The notes beneath the pieces are model-generated. The model was given only the letters and a program-made list of their open reading frames with translations. It did no database searches and was not told the DNA's origin. A program made the position numbers and the translations under genes. Positions 17,530-26,814 of a DNA stretch of 64,000 nt are shown in pieces. Source of the stretch: DUML01 sp050949905 (GTDB lineage: Bacteria; Bacillota; Desulfitobacteriia; Desulfitobacteriales; Syntrophobotulaceae). Every line of letters begins with the position of its first letter. Position 1 is the first letter of the stretch. Location: contig JBMNGP010000034.1 in NCBI GenBank assembly GCA_050949905.1, positions 186,001 through 250,000 of the forward strand, given 5' to 3'.

Positions 17530-18657
17530 TTGGAAAGGGATAGAAGAAGCAAGAATAATGACTTTTGGTTGAGAGTCCTTTTAGGTAATGGCGCCTTTAT
17601 TATTGTCTTTCTGGCCATGACCTTATTTCTTGATGCCAAAGTAAGATGGTTTATAATTTTCCCTTTGATTTTAGCGGCATTTTATATCCTTATCAGAGTG
17701 AACCAGAGGCTTCGTCTGGAAATTGAAGAGCGGATGCAGGCCGAAAAAGCTTTAAGTTACAGTGAAAAACTTTTCAGGGGTATTTTTAATAATGCCTCAG
17801 CCGGTATCTCTCTTTTGGATAGAGAAGGACGGTATCGCCATTGTAATTTGACTCTCTGCCGGATGTTAGGGTACACCGAAGAAGAACTTCAAGCCAAAAG
17901 CTACCGTGATATTACTTTTGCGGACGATTTGGAAAAAAGTAAGCTGTATTGGCAGGATGTCTGGGCGGGGCGAAAATCTACAGTCAGCTTTGAAAAAAGA
18001 TTTATTTGTAAGAATGGAGATATTCTTTGGACCGAAGCAAATTTGTCTGCCATTCGGGGAGACGGGGCTAAGATTACGGATGCCATTGTGGTCATAATTG
18101 ATATTACAGTGCGCAAACGAATGGAAGAAGAACTTAGGCAGCAGGCTACCACTGATTTCCTGACCGGTGCGGATAATAGGCGAGCTTTTATGCAAAAAAC
18201 TAAGGAAGAGTTCGCTAGGGCTAAGAGGTATAAGAGAAAACTAGCCTTATTATTAATAGATATAGATAAATTTAAAGAAGTAAACGATGCTTATGGCCAT
18301 CTAGTAGGCGATCGCATTCTTAGGGGAGTAGTTAAAGCCAGCAGCTCTGCCTTACGCCAAACGGATATTCTAGCTAGGATTGGTGGAGAAGAGTTTGCTG
18401 TGATTCTTTTAGAATCAGATCTGGTAAAAGCCCAAGCTGTAGCTTTAAGAATTCAGCAGAAAGTCAGAGAAGTTATTGTCGTAGCAGGAGACTCGGAAGT
18501 TCAGGTCACGGTGAGTATTGGGGTTGCTATCATCAGGGATGAAGACCTTAGTTTGGAAGATATTTTTAAAAGAGCAGATAATGCTCTTTACTTAGCTAAG
18601 AATTCAGGACGCAATCGAATTGTTACGGAACAAGAAATTACTCCCCAAAGCGAATAA
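17530..18657 (+). CDS. Membrane PAS-GGDEF diguanylate cyclase
   Basis: 375 residues. The TTG start lies 8 nt after GAAGGA. Two N-terminal membrane helices (about 15-34 and 40-56) precede a PAS domain (about 75-200; FNNASAGISLLDREGRY, CRMLGYTEEEL) and a GGDEF domain (about 205-365). The active-site signature is GGEEF (285-289), which is catalytically competent, and RQTD five residues before it is an intact product-inhibition I-site. It should make cyclic di-GMP from two GTP in response to a signal sensed by PAS. It is divergent from hcp and no effector gene adjoins. High confidence in domains; the signal is unknown. Confidence 0.93.
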   Translation: MERDRRSKNNDFWLRVLLGNGAFIIVFLAMTLFLDAKVRWFIIFPLILAAFYILIRVNQRLRLEIEERMQAEKALSYSEKLFRGIFNNASAGISLLDREGRYRHCNLTLCRMLGYTEEELQAKSYRDITFADDLEKSKLYWQDVWAGRKSTVSFEKRFICKNGDILWTEANLSAIRGDGAKITDAIVVIIDITVRKRMEEELRQQATTDFLTGADNRRAFMQKTKEEFARAKRYKRKLALLLIDIDKFKEVNDAYGHLVGDRILRGVVKASSSALRQTDILARIGGEEFAVILLESDLVKAQAVALRIQQKVREVIVVAGDSEVQVTVSIGVAIIRDEDLSLEDIFKRADNALYLAKNSGRNRIVTEQEITPQSE

Positions 18658-18873
18658 TATGAAGAGGTCCCAGCACAACGTTACTCATCTTGATGTACCG
18701 TCTCGCTTTTTCCAGGAAGGATTAACAAGAGAGAAGATCCCCCTGGATACTTTTATTGGGCTTATTAGAGGCTTGAGATTGAATAATATCTGGCAAAACT
18801 TAGTAAAATAAGATATTAGCAAGCAGTATATTCCTTGAGCCGCCAAGAAAAAAGATACAGGAAGTGATACAAA

Positions 18874-20490
18874 GTGGATCAGAATTGGGAAAGGTTTTGC
18901 CGGTACCTTTTTTCTGATGAAGATCTCGGGTTGCAGCTTGATATCAGTAAAGTAAGTTTCCCGGATGATTATCTGACAGCGATGCAGCCACAGCTCAAGG
19001 CTGTTTATTCCGGGATCAGAGATTTGGAGAATGGAGCTATCGCTAACCCAGATGAAAAGCGGATGGTAGGACATTATTGGCTGCGCAATCCCAAACTTGC
19101 TCCTTCCTCAAATATCAGGGAAGAGATAGAATCTACCTGGAAGTCAATTAAAGAGTTTACGCAACAAATACATAACGGACTCCTCACCGGAGAAAAGGGC
19201 CGCCGTTTTCAGAATGTTCTAGTTATCGGGATCGGCGGCTCAAGCCTGGGACCGCGTTTTGTAGCCGATGCCTTAGGACACTGCGGGGATAAAATTAAAC
19301 TGTATTTTTTAGATAATACGGATCCCGATGGCCTGGATCGTGTTCTTGAGCCTCTGCAACAGGATTTGGATAGCACTTTAACGCTGGTAATATCTAAAAG
19401 CGGCGGTACAATTGAGACTAGAAACGGTATGGAAGAAGTACGGCGCTTTTATAGCATTAATGGGCTGGATTTCACTAAACATGCCGTTAGTATTACGCAG
19501 GCGGGAAGCAAGTTAGCCTTGCTTAGCTCCGAAGAAAACTGGCTTAAAGCTTTCCCTATGTGGGATTGGGTAGGGGGAAGAACCTCGGTGCTTTCCGCTG
19601 TAGGCCTTTTACCCTTAGCGCTGCAGGGCTTAGATATCGACCTTTTGCTGGAAGGCGCCAAAAAATGCGACGAGCTAACCCGCAGGGAGGAGACAAAAGA
19701 CAATCCGGCAGCCCTCTTAGCCTTAATGTGGTATAAACTCACCGCCGGCCGCGGTGGCAAGCAGATGGTCATCCTGCCCTACAAGGATCGGTTGGAACTC
19801 TTTCCGAAGTATCTCCAACAGCTTATTATGGAATCTCTTGGCAAAGAAAAGGATCTTAATGGGAAAGTTGTTCAGCAAGGAATTACGGTTTTGGGAAACA
19901 AGGGCTCAACTGACCAGCACTCTTATCTGCAGCAGCTGCTGGAGGGGCCCGCTAATTTCTTTGTTACTTTCATTGAGGTCTTAAAAGACAGAGAGGGAGA
20001 ATCACCTTTGATTGCCGAAGAGAGTACGAGCGGCGATTATCTGCAGGCCTTTTACCTGGGAACACGGAAGGCTCTCGCCCAAAAGGGCAGAGAGTCTATT
20101 ACCATTACTATTAATGAGTTAACGGAGTTTTCGCTCGGCGTTCTAATTGCCCTGTACGAAAGGGCAGTAAGCATCTATGCTTTATTAGTGAATATCAATG
20201 CCTATCATCAGCCGGCTGTGGAGCTGGGTAAAAAAGGTGCGGGAGAGGTTATTGCTTTGAAGAATCAGGCTGTCAGCTTTTTGCGTTCTCATCCCGGCCA
20301 AGCGTATACCTTAGAAGGTTTAGCCGCTGAACTAGAAAAGATTCATAAGCAAAAAGTAGATCTAGAGACTTTGTTTAAGATCTTGCAGCATGCCGCTTAT
20401 AATCCGGATCAAGGAATTGTGTCCGGCAGCAAGCAAGGGCTCGCTAAACCAAATTGTAGTTATATTTATAGAGCTAAGGTTAAAAAATAG
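18874..20490 (+). CDS. pgi: Glucose-6-phosphate isomerase
   Basis: 538 residues, the longer clostridial/thermophile-like form. Signatures: GIGGSSLGPRFVADAL, VISKSGGTIETRN, and the active-site segment KGSTDQHSYLQQL. It interconverts glucose-6-phosphate and fructose-6-phosphate in the cytosol. The GTG start follows ACAGGAAGTGAT. A phosphohexomutase gene follows after about 80 nt, so the pair links glycolysis/gluconeogenesis to hexose-1-phosphate supply for cell wall or storage polymers. The 200 bases before it carry no convincing gene. Confidence 0.95.
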   Translation: MDQNWERFCRYLFSDEDLGLQLDISKVSFPDDYLTAMQPQLKAVYSGIRDLENGAIANPDEKRMVGHYWLRNPKLAPSSNIREEIESTWKSIKEFTQQIHNGLLTGEKGRRFQNVLVIGIGGSSLGPRFVADALGHCGDKIKLYFLDNTDPDGLDRVLEPLQQDLDSTLTLVISKSGGTIETRNGMEEVRRFYSINGLDFTKHAVSITQAGSKLALLSSEENWLKAFPMWDWVGGRTSVLSAVGLLPLALQGLDIDLLLEGAKKCDELTRREETKDNPAALLALMWYKLTAGRGGKQMVILPYKDRLELFPKYLQQLIMESLGKEKDLNGKVVQQGITVLGNKGSTDQHSYLQQLLEGPANFFVTFIEVLKDREGESPLIAEESTSGDYLQAFYLGTRKALAQKGRESITITINELTEFSLGVLIALYERAVSIYALLVNINAYHQPAVELGKKGAGEVIALKNQAVSFLRSHPGQAYTLEGLAAELEKIHKQKVDLETLFKILQHAAYNPDQGIVSGSKQGLAKPNCSYIYRAKVKK

Positions 20491-20571
20491 TAAGCCAAGC
20501 CCGGCTCTTTTCGTTTTCCGGAATAGCAGGGTAGCTTCAGGATAGAATTGATCCCCGAAGGAGATGATCTT

Positions 20572-22320
20572 TTGCTTAAGAAAAAAACGGCGCAAGAAAA
20601 ATTTAAAGGCTGGATCGAAGATGAGTACTTTGATTGGGAAACAAGGCAGGAACTTTTAGGTATCACCGATCCTTTGGAGATAGAAGACCGCTTCTATACG
20701 GACTTGGAGTTTGGAACCGGTGGCATGAGAGGTATCTTAGGGGCCGGTACTAACAGGATGAATAAATATGTTATCCGCAGGTTAACTCAAGGGCTAGCCG
20801 ATACCATTAACGAACAGGGAGAAGATGCTCGTAAAAAGGGAGTTGTGATTGCCTACGATTCCCGCCGATATTCGCAGGAGTTTGCTTGGGAGACCGCTTT
20901 GGTGCTCATTGCTAATGGGATTAAAGCCTATTTATTTGAGGATTTAAGGCCAACACCGGAACTTTCTTTTGCCGTCAGATTTCTCAAGGCCCAGGCAGGG
21001 GTCAATATCACTGCCAGTCATAATCCGAAAGATTATAACGGCTATAAAGTGTACTGGGAAGACGGTGGGCAAATTCCGCCTCAGCAGGCCGAAAAGATTA
21101 TCGCGCAAATTGACTTAAGGCCAAGCTGGGTTGTGCCAACTCTTAGCCGGCAGGAAGCCTTAGAAAGCGGTCTGCTTTCAATTGTCGGCGAGGAGATCGA
21201 TAAAGCCTACTACGAACAAATTAAAAAGCAGTTGCTCTTGCCGGAATTAACCAAAACAAAGGGTAAGAATCTCAAGATCGTTTTTACTCCCCTGCATGGA
21301 ACCGGGGGAGGCCCTGTCCGCAGAACTCTGCAAGAAAGCGGTTTTACCTCCCTGGTTACCGTGCCGGAACAAGAAAAGCCTGATCCGGAATTCTCCACCG
21401 TAAAATCCCCTAATCCGGAAGATCCCGCTGCTTTTGCCCTGGCACTTAAAATCGGCAAACTAGAGAAGGCGGACATTATCCTGGCAACCGACCCCGATGC
21501 CGATAGGCTGGGGCTTTATGCCCAAGACCAGAACGGCGTGTTTCAGAGGTTTACGGGCAACCAAATTGGTGTTCTCCTGGCTTACTACCTGTTATCTCAG
21601 AAAAAGAAGCTGGGGGAGCTTCCTGCCGATGCCGTGCTGGTTAAAACCGTGGCTTCCACCGATTTAGGTGAAAAAATAGCCGAAGGCTTTGGTGTCAAAA
21701 CAATCAATGTTTTGGTGGGCTTTAAATACATAGGAGAGCAAATTAAGGATATGGAAGAGAAGGGGTGGGGAACCTTTCTCTTTGGCTTTGAAGAGAGCCA
21801 TGGTTATTTGGCAGGTACTTATGCCCGGGATAAAGATGCAGTCTTAGCCGCGGCTCTTCTCTCGGAGGCCGCCTTATATTACCTGGCAGAAGAAAAAAAG
21901 ACCCTGCCGGAAGTCCTGACAGAAATATTTCAAGAATATGGTTATTATCAGGATGAACAGGTGGCCATTACGCTTCAGGGGAAAGAAGGCAAAGAAAAGA
22001 TTGCAGCTGTAATGGATCTTCTCAGAAAGGAAAAACGAAGCAGTATCGCCGGCCTGCCGCTTGCGAAAATAGAAGACTTCCAGGCGGGGCAGCGACTTTT
22101 TGTGAGGAGCGGCAAAGCAGAAGCTATTAATTTGCCCAGGGAGAATGTCATGAAATTTTCTTTTCAGGGCGGAGGCTTTGTCATGGCCAGGCCTTCAGGG
22201 ACCGAGCCCAAGATAAGGTTTTATTTTTGTATCCATGGCAATTCCGCGGAGCAATTAGCAACAACTATGGAACAAATTAAGAAAGAATTCTTTAAGGGAA
22301 TCCGTAATTTGCTGCAATAA
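20572..22320 (+). CDS. Phosphoglucomutase/phosphomannomutase
   Basis: 582 residues from the TTG at 20572, 7 nt after GAAGGAG; an upstream in-frame TTG at 20548 lacks such a site. It belongs to the alpha-D-phosphohexomutase superfamily, long PgcA-like class: catalytic Ser in VNITASHNPKDYNGY, metal loop DPDADRLG, sugar loop GFEESHG, phosphate loop RPSGTEPKIRFYF. It converts glucose-6-phosphate to glucose-1-phosphate (or the mannose equivalents) through a glucose-1,6-bisphosphate intermediate. It follows pgi and ends before a clear terminator. Exact sugar preference cannot be read from the sequence. Confidence 0.92.
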   Translation: MLKKKTAQEKFKGWIEDEYFDWETRQELLGITDPLEIEDRFYTDLEFGTGGMRGILGAGTNRMNKYVIRRLTQGLADTINEQGEDARKKGVVIAYDSRRYSQEFAWETALVLIANGIKAYLFEDLRPTPELSFAVRFLKAQAGVNITASHNPKDYNGYKVYWEDGGQIPPQQAEKIIAQIDLRPSWVVPTLSRQEALESGLLSIVGEEIDKAYYEQIKKQLLLPELTKTKGKNLKIVFTPLHGTGGGPVRRTLQESGFTSLVTVPEQEKPDPEFSTVKSPNPEDPAAFALALKIGKLEKADIILATDPDADRLGLYAQDQNGVFQRFTGNQIGVLLAYYLLSQKKKLGELPADAVLVKTVASTDLGEKIAEGFGVKTINVLVGFKYIGEQIKDMEEKGWGTFLFGFEESHGYLAGTYARDKDAVLAAALLSEAALYYLAEEKKTLPEVLTEIFQEYGYYQDEQVAITLQGKEGKEKIAAVMDLLRKEKRSSIAGLPLAKIEDFQAGQRLFVRSGKAEAINLPRENVMKFSFQGGGFVMARPSGTEPKIRFYFCIHGNSAEQLATTMEQIKKEFFKGIRNLLQ

Positions 22321-22357
22321 TTATACAAGGCAATATCAGGCTGTTAGCATTCAAAAT

Positions 22358-22398
22358 AAGGCTGTTGCCGTCCAAGCCAGGTAGGCAACAGCCTTTTC
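22358..22398 (+). terminator. Intrinsic terminator after the phosphohexomutase gene
   Basis: AAGGCTGTTGCC and GGCAACAGCCTT form a perfect 12-bp stem with a 14-nt loop, followed by TTC. Confidence 0.8.
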
Positions 22399-22536
22399 AT
22401 AGCACTCTGGCAGATAGAATTTAGACTGCAAGAAAGAAGTTCCAGTATTTATAGCATCTCGATGTTTGTCATTTGGAGTTCGGCGAAGAAAAAAGCTATA
22501 AAAGATTTTTTATGGGAAGAAAGCTAGAATAGATAT

Positions 22537-22866
22537 TTAATGTGATAAATGTTCCAGACCCTGAGTTAAAATTCTGTAAACGTGTTCATCATCCAAGGAA
22601 TACAAACTATTCTTGCCTTCTTTGCGAACCTTAACCAGTTTATTTTGCCGGAGGATTCTAAGCTGATGGGAAACAGCCGATTGGCTCATTTGTAAGAGTT
22701 CTGCGATTTCATTAACATAAAGTTCATTATCAAGCAAGACAAAGAGGATTCTAATCCTGGAAACATCACCGAAAACCTTATAAAAATCAGCCAGTTCCAG
22801 TGATAAACTGGCTCCGGGCAAATAATTGCAAGCTACCTCAGGTTCAGGAGCACGGAAAACGGACAT
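22537..22866 (-). CDS. ArsR/SmtB-family metal-sensing repressor (CzrA-like site)
   Basis: 109 residues. The winged helix-turn-helix has the recognition segment MSQSAVSHQLRILRQNKLVK. The C-terminal helix SLDDEHVYRILTQGLEHLSH places Asp93, His95, His106 and His109 exactly as in the alpha-5 zinc/cobalt site of CzrA/SmtB sensors; the alpha-3 CxC arsenic/cadmium site is absent. It should bind DNA when metal-free and release with Zn or Co. The ATG follows GGAGGG. No efflux pump or metal gene lies beside it, so its target is distant or itself. A 40-bp palindrome lies about 83 bp upstream. Confidence 0.9.
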   Translation of the reverse strand: MSVFRAPEPEVACNYLPGASLSLELADFYKVFGDVSRIRILFVLLDNELYVNEIAELLQMSQSAVSHQLRILRQNKLVKVRKEGKNSLYSLDDEHVYRILTQGLEHLSH

Positions 22867-22948
22867 AGAAGAACTTCCCTCCTTGAAATATTACCGCAAA
22901 ATGATAGGAAAACAATTCTTGTAAGCCTAAAAGCTCGATAATCAAGAA

Positions 22949-22988
22949 AGTATTATACATATGTACATATATACATATGTATAATACT
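22949..22988. promoter_or_regulatory. 40-bp near-perfect palindrome upstream of arsR-type gene
   Basis: The left arm AGTATTATACATATGTACAT pairs with the right arm at 19 of 20 positions, and it contains two copies of ACATATGT-type cores. Its position in front of the ArsR gene and its dyad symmetry suggest an autoregulatory operator bound by two dimers, but it could also overlap the promoter. Confidence 0.6.
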
Positions 22989-23115
22989 AATATTTTCCTG
23001 CTTTAGTCAAGAGGGTGGCGGAAAGAACTTGCTAAACAGGTGCTAAATCTGTTGTTAAGCGGAGGGTTGTTTCGATTAATAAATTGATTGCCGGCAGGGG
23101 ATAGAGAATACTGTT

Positions 23116-23601
23116 TTAGCGTTTAAGAGGTTGCAGGGAAAATTCACCGGTCTGCAGTTCCGAAAGTTTCGTTTTGAACCATTCCGTATGCAGGTTTTCA
23201 TCAATAAAATTTTGCTGCAGGAGTTTGATTAACTCCTTACTTCCATAATAGCTCTCCTTTAATTCGTTAATTAGGGTCTTATAATCTTTCATAGCCTTTT
23301 GCTCGATCATGGTGTTAATTTTTAGAACTTCGGCTAAAGACATTTTTCCTATGGCTTTGCCGGCAGTATGGCCAATGAGGGGAGAAATTACATCACCAAT
23401 TACAGTTGGGTTGGCGCCCATTTCTTTAATCTTGGCTCCGATATTCTCCACATGGCCTTGCTCTATGAGAGAAAGACGTTCAAAAACCAAGCCCGCATAT
23501 TCCTCAGCAAAAGCTTTGCTTTGCGCTTTATAAAGGTCAACCTGATTTAGTTCCAGGCTGAAAAACCAATTGAGTCTTTTGAGCAAGCTCTTCTTGTCCA
23601 A
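23116..23601 (-). CDS. Ferritin-like di-iron protein (COQ7/DUF-type four-helix bundle)
   Basis: 161 residues, all helical. Potential di-iron ligands: Glu17, Glu47 with His50 (EQGH), Glu100 (MIEQKAMKDY) and Glu135 with His138 (ENLH). Two ExxH motifs in four helices are the ferritin-like/rubrerythrin/COQ7 pattern. It may be a ferritin-like oxidoreductase or peroxide-handling protein; no rubredoxin domain is present, so it is not a rubrerythrin. The TTG start lies 8 nt after GGGAG. It sits between the ArsR gene and a YkvI-type transporter, all on the minus strand, which is compatible with a metal/redox link. Function unknown. Confidence 0.75.
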   Translation of the reverse strand: MDKKSLLKRLNWFFSLELNQVDLYKAQSKAFAEEYAGLVFERLSLIEQGHVENIGAKIKEMGANPTVIGDVISPLIGHTAGKAIGKMSLAEVLKINTMIEQKAMKDYKTLINELKESYYGSKELIKLLQQNFIDENLHTEWFKTKLSELQTGEFSLQPLKR

Positions 23602-23673
23602 TTTATCAGCTCCCTGTCAAGCGGCAAATTATCCTTATCTTCTAGTATGAATCTAATTACGGTTTTTAAACAA

Positions 23674-24765
23674 TCAGCCGGCGGAGGTGTAATTTTTAAA
23701 TAAAGGCTTGCGAAAGCGGTCCCGGAGCTGGGCTACTATGATACTCAGCAAAAAGAAAAGTCCGACAACTCCCATCAAAGGGTAAACAGCAGCTATCACT
23801 CTGGAAAAACCTAGCTGAGCGGCTACAAGAGCTCCCACCGAAGCTAGCCCTGCCCAACAAAATCTTTGAATGTTATTGGAGGCAACTCTGGCCGTAAAGC
23901 CGTATAAAACACTTACTGCAGTGGTATAAATCTCCAGAAGGAGGATAAAACCGAAGATATAGGCACATAGAGGATTTAGACGTTTAGCCAAAAAAATCAT
24001 TGGCACTTGGAAAGGAAGAATCTCCGGTACGGCGCTGATGATAGCCAGATTAATGGCTAATATTCCCGCACCTAAGCCTAAGCCCCCTAGAATACCTCCC
24101 CAAAACAGGTACCTTTTATCCTTAGCTGCTACCCCCAAGGGGGCTAAAATAGCTACAGCCAGGAGAACATTATAAGAGGCATAAAGCAGGCCGGCTAGAG
24201 ACCAGTTGGCTGCCACAGGCGAATCCAGAGATTCTAAAATAGCAAGCTTCTGCAAACTGAGAGGGTCGGAGAAGATGGCAAAGAGAGCGATAGCTAGTAA
24301 GCTGATCAGCAGAAAAGGAACGACCAAAGCTATGGCCCGGATGACAGTTTTAACTCCCCAAATGACCGTAAAAAAAGTCAGCAGAATAACCGCTAAACTT
24401 CCGTTAAACGGAGGCAGGTTAAGTTGTTCTTCTGCCACCGCGCCTGAACCGGCAGCCATGACTATCAGTACCCCTAAAAAACTGAGAGTGATAAACCAAT
24501 CCATTAGCGTTCCCAGTCTGTAGCCCAGGGTATACTGAACTAGTTCTAAATGAGATTCGGCTTTCTGCTCCCGAGAAATTTTCATAATGGCAAGACCAAA
24601 ATAGCAAAAAAGAGCAGTGACCAGACCAATTCCGAGAAATCCTTTCCAACCGAAAAATGTAAAAAACTGAAGAACTTCTTGGCCGGTGGCAAATCCGGCT
24701 CCGACAACCGTACCGATAAAAGCTGCCGCTATAGGCAGGGCTGTCAACTGTTGTGCCCTTTTCAT
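23674..24765 (-). CDS. YkvI-family membrane transporter
   Basis: About 363 residues from the ATG at 24765 (AGGTG 7 nt upstream; a GTG three codons earlier is less likely). Roughly ten membrane helices, beginning with the family signature AAAFIGTVVGAGFATGQEVL. The protein belongs to COG3949 (YkvI), distant relatives of the LeuT/APC-fold amino-acid transporters; the broken first helix (GAGFATGQE) is the usual substrate-site hallmark. The substrate is not known. There is no solute-specific gene nearby. Good family confidence. Confidence 0.82.
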   Translation of the reverse strand: MKRAQQLTALPIAAAFIGTVVGAGFATGQEVLQFFTFFGWKGFLGIGLVTALFCYFGLAIMKISREQKAESHLELVQYTLGYRLGTLMDWFITLSFLGVLIVMAAGSGAVAEEQLNLPPFNGSLAVILLTFFTVIWGVKTVIRAIALVVPFLLISLLAIALFAIFSDPLSLQKLAILESLDSPVAANWSLAGLLYASYNVLLAVAILAPLGVAAKDKRYLFWGGILGGLGLGAGILAINLAIISAVPEILPFQVPMIFLAKRLNPLCAYIFGFILLLEIYTTAVSVLYGFTARVASNNIQRFCWAGLASVGALVAAQLGFSRVIAAVYPLMGVVGLFFLLSIIVAQLRDRFRKPLFKNYTSAG

Positions 24766-24954
24766 GCTTTGCACCTACTTTCCTAACTATACGTTGGGTA
24801 GCCCATTTATTAAAAGCAGTTTTCTTTCTTCTAACAGATAAATATGTTAAGATTTTCTGGAAATGACCTTCTGTCTGTGCAGAATTTGTAATAATGTTGT
24901 AGAATAGGAGCAAGCAGCAATTTAGCAAGAAGGTACTTGAAGCGGAGGTAGAAG

Positions 24955-25590
24955 ATGTCACTGGAAAAGAAAAGATTATATGCTCTGATCATTATTACGC
25001 TGTTTAGTTTTATTATTGTTATGGGAATAGGCAATTTTCGAGCCAAGCAATTAGCTGTGAGTCTGGCGGGTGACAGGGTAACCAATGCGGTAAACTTAGC
25101 GGCCCAAGCCCTGGAAGGGGATCAAGTCCTGGCAGTTATTAAAGCCCTGAAGGATGAGCATCCCTATTATGAGCAAATGCGTAAGACATTAAAAGCCATC
25201 AAGAATGAGCATGAACTGGAGGATATTTACATCCTCTATAAAGATGAGGAGAAAATGCAGTGGTTTTATGTAGTAGATACCCGCGAAGCAAGTGATCCGG
25301 CGCATCATTCCCTGGGTGATGTCGAAAAGCGAGCCTCCGCCGCAGTTGAAAAGACCATTCGGGGTAAGGCTGTTCAGGATGAATATCATGTTACTGCCCA
25401 GGGAACCTTTGTTTCAAGCTATCAGGAAATTAAGGATACCCAGGGGGCGACATTTGCCGTCCTGGGTGGGGACCTTAGGGCCGAAGAGCTAACAGAATTC
25501 CTTTATTTGACCCGGTATGTGCAGTTCGCTATTATAGCGCTGACTCTGCTCTTAATAGGAGGTACTTTGCTGGTAACCAAGAAAAAATAA
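24955..25590 (+). CDS. Stand-alone extracytoplasmic sensor-like membrane protein
   Basis: 211 residues. A membrane helix (8-25), an extracytoplasmic domain of about 160 residues (26-185) and a second membrane helix (187-205) ending in KKK. This is the layout of the Cache-type sensing half of chemoreceptors and sensor kinases (LEDIYILYKDEEKMQWFYVV, GTFVSSYQEIKDTQGATFAV), but no HAMP, kinase, GGDEF or MCP domain follows. It may be a natural sensor-only protein, a partner subunit, or a truncated receptor. GCGGAGG precedes the ATG. No adjacent output gene was recognised. Confidence 0.7.
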   Translation: MSLEKKRLYALIIITLFSFIIVMGIGNFRAKQLAVSLAGDRVTNAVNLAAQALEGDQVLAVIKALKDEHPYYEQMRKTLKAIKNEHELEDIYILYKDEEKMQWFYVVDTREASDPAHHSLGDVEKRASAAVEKTIRGKAVQDEYHVTAQGTFVSSYQEIKDTQGATFAVLGGDLRAEELTEFLYLTRYVQFAIIALTLLLIGGTLLVTKKK

Positions 25591-25690
25591 CCTGGGTTTT
25601 GCGAATAAGCGGTGCTTAAAGAATAAGAGAATCCCTACCCGGAAATATTAGGAAGGAGCGGGCATATATTTGACGGGGAGGGATTTTTCT

Positions 25691-26599
25691 ATGCCGGAAT
25701 ACTATGTTGAAGTAGGAACAACTGCTTATAAAGAATATCTTTTTCGCAAACTAAGTGATTTAAGGGCTAAAGAGGGTCTGCCCATTGATATATATGAATT
25801 AAAAAATGGTGCCCATTATCTGGTGCGTTGTGTCTATTCCACTATTAAAGGAAAACGGGAGCAGGACAGGTTGACTGTCAGGATATACAACTATTATTTC
25901 GCCAGGGCTTTGGCCGAAATAATTTCTCAGGAATGGGAAGGTGGTTTTGTCCAAAAAATTCTCAAAAAGGAGTACAGCCTAAGAAAAGAGGATATAGCAG
26001 ATATTCTCCAAAGAGCTTGGCGGCAACTCAATCGGGAAGAACAAACCTACTTGCCGGAAACGAGAAAACATGTTTTGGTAAAAGCTATTCTGGAATTTCT
26101 TGAATGCAATCCGAGGATTGATATCGAAGGGTTTATGAATTTTAGGGCTGATATCTATAAAAGAGAGCTGCGTAAACAGGTTGCCCGGGCTGTTAATGAA
26201 TATACTTTAGAACAGGAGCACGAAAGCTTTATCCGGATCTTAAGAAGATTCCTCCATACCCAACGCTCTATTTATAAATCTATGCACTTAGTAATCAAAG
26301 GTCAGGGAAAAGTTCTTTTCTTCGATGATAGGGGTAGAAATGTCAACCATGACTTATTGCAGGAAAGTTACGTTGCGTTTCAGGAAGCAGCCAGGGAAAG
26401 CTTTTCGCCGAGCCATAAAAGCAGCTTAGAATTATATGAAGATCTTTTGATTAGCTCTCTTTTGAAGTGTGCGCCTCAGAAATTAATCATACACAATACC
26501 TCAGAGCAGCATATTGATCTGGTTAGCTTGGTGCAGGAAGTTTTTGAGGCCAAAGTCAGTTATTGCCCGGGCTGTTTTTTATGCTTGGAGTTAGATTGA
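25691..26599 (+). CDS. ytxC: Putative sporulation protein YtxC
   Basis: 302 residues from the ATG at 25691, which has GGGGAGGG 8 nt before it; a TTG 21 nt earlier is less well placed. It resembles the YtxC family (PF08812-type) found in spore formers: a mostly helical soluble protein with a basic middle and a C-terminal patch YCPGCFLCLELD containing three cysteines. In Bacillus ytxC lies near thrS, and here thrS follows a few genes downstream. The biochemical role is unknown. The gene is followed by two hairpins and a T-run. Moderate confidence, from memory of the family. Confidence 0.7.
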   Translation: MPEYYVEVGTTAYKEYLFRKLSDLRAKEGLPIDIYELKNGAHYLVRCVYSTIKGKREQDRLTVRIYNYYFARALAEIISQEWEGGFVQKILKKEYSLRKEDIADILQRAWRQLNREEQTYLPETRKHVLVKAILEFLECNPRIDIEGFMNFRADIYKRELRKQVARAVNEYTLEQEHESFIRILRRFLHTQRSIYKSMHLVIKGQGKVLFFDDRGRNVNHDLLQESYVAFQEAARESFSPSHKSSLELYEDLLISSLLKCAPQKLIIHNTSEQHIDLVSLVQEVFEAKVSYCPGCFLCLELD

Positions 26600-26701
26600 C
26601 CAGTATAGATAAGAGATAAAAGGGGGGTAAAAGAGGGAGAAAATCCAGCCTTAAAGAAATTAAAATTGCTTTTTGTTTCTTCCAGTAGTAAAATAATATA
26701 G

Positions 26702-26755
26702 ACAACTTATTAGAAAATGTAAGTTGTTGGACTTAAAATCCAACATTTTTTGCTT
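26702..26755 (+). terminator. Tandem hairpins with T-run
   Basis: Hairpin 1 is ACAACTTA/TAAGTTGT (26702-26727). Hairpin 2 is GTTGGA/TCCAAC (26726-26744), followed by ATTTTTTG. Their arms overlap by two bases. It ends ytxC transcription before the dipeptide transporter operon. Confidence 0.75.
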
Positions 26756-26814
26756 TTGTTCATTAAGTTTAGCTATTTCTAGATGAAAAGTTCGCAGAGA
26801 GGTCGGAGGAAAGT

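Noticed and set aside
18659..18811. A 50-codon ORF between the GGDEF gene and pgi
   Set aside because: No ribosome site before its ATG, no recognised family, and it fills an ordinary spacer; kept out of the gene list.
23116..23601. Calling the ferritin-like protein a rubrerythrin
   Set aside because: There is no C-terminal rubredoxin CxxC pair; only the four-helix di-iron motif is visible.
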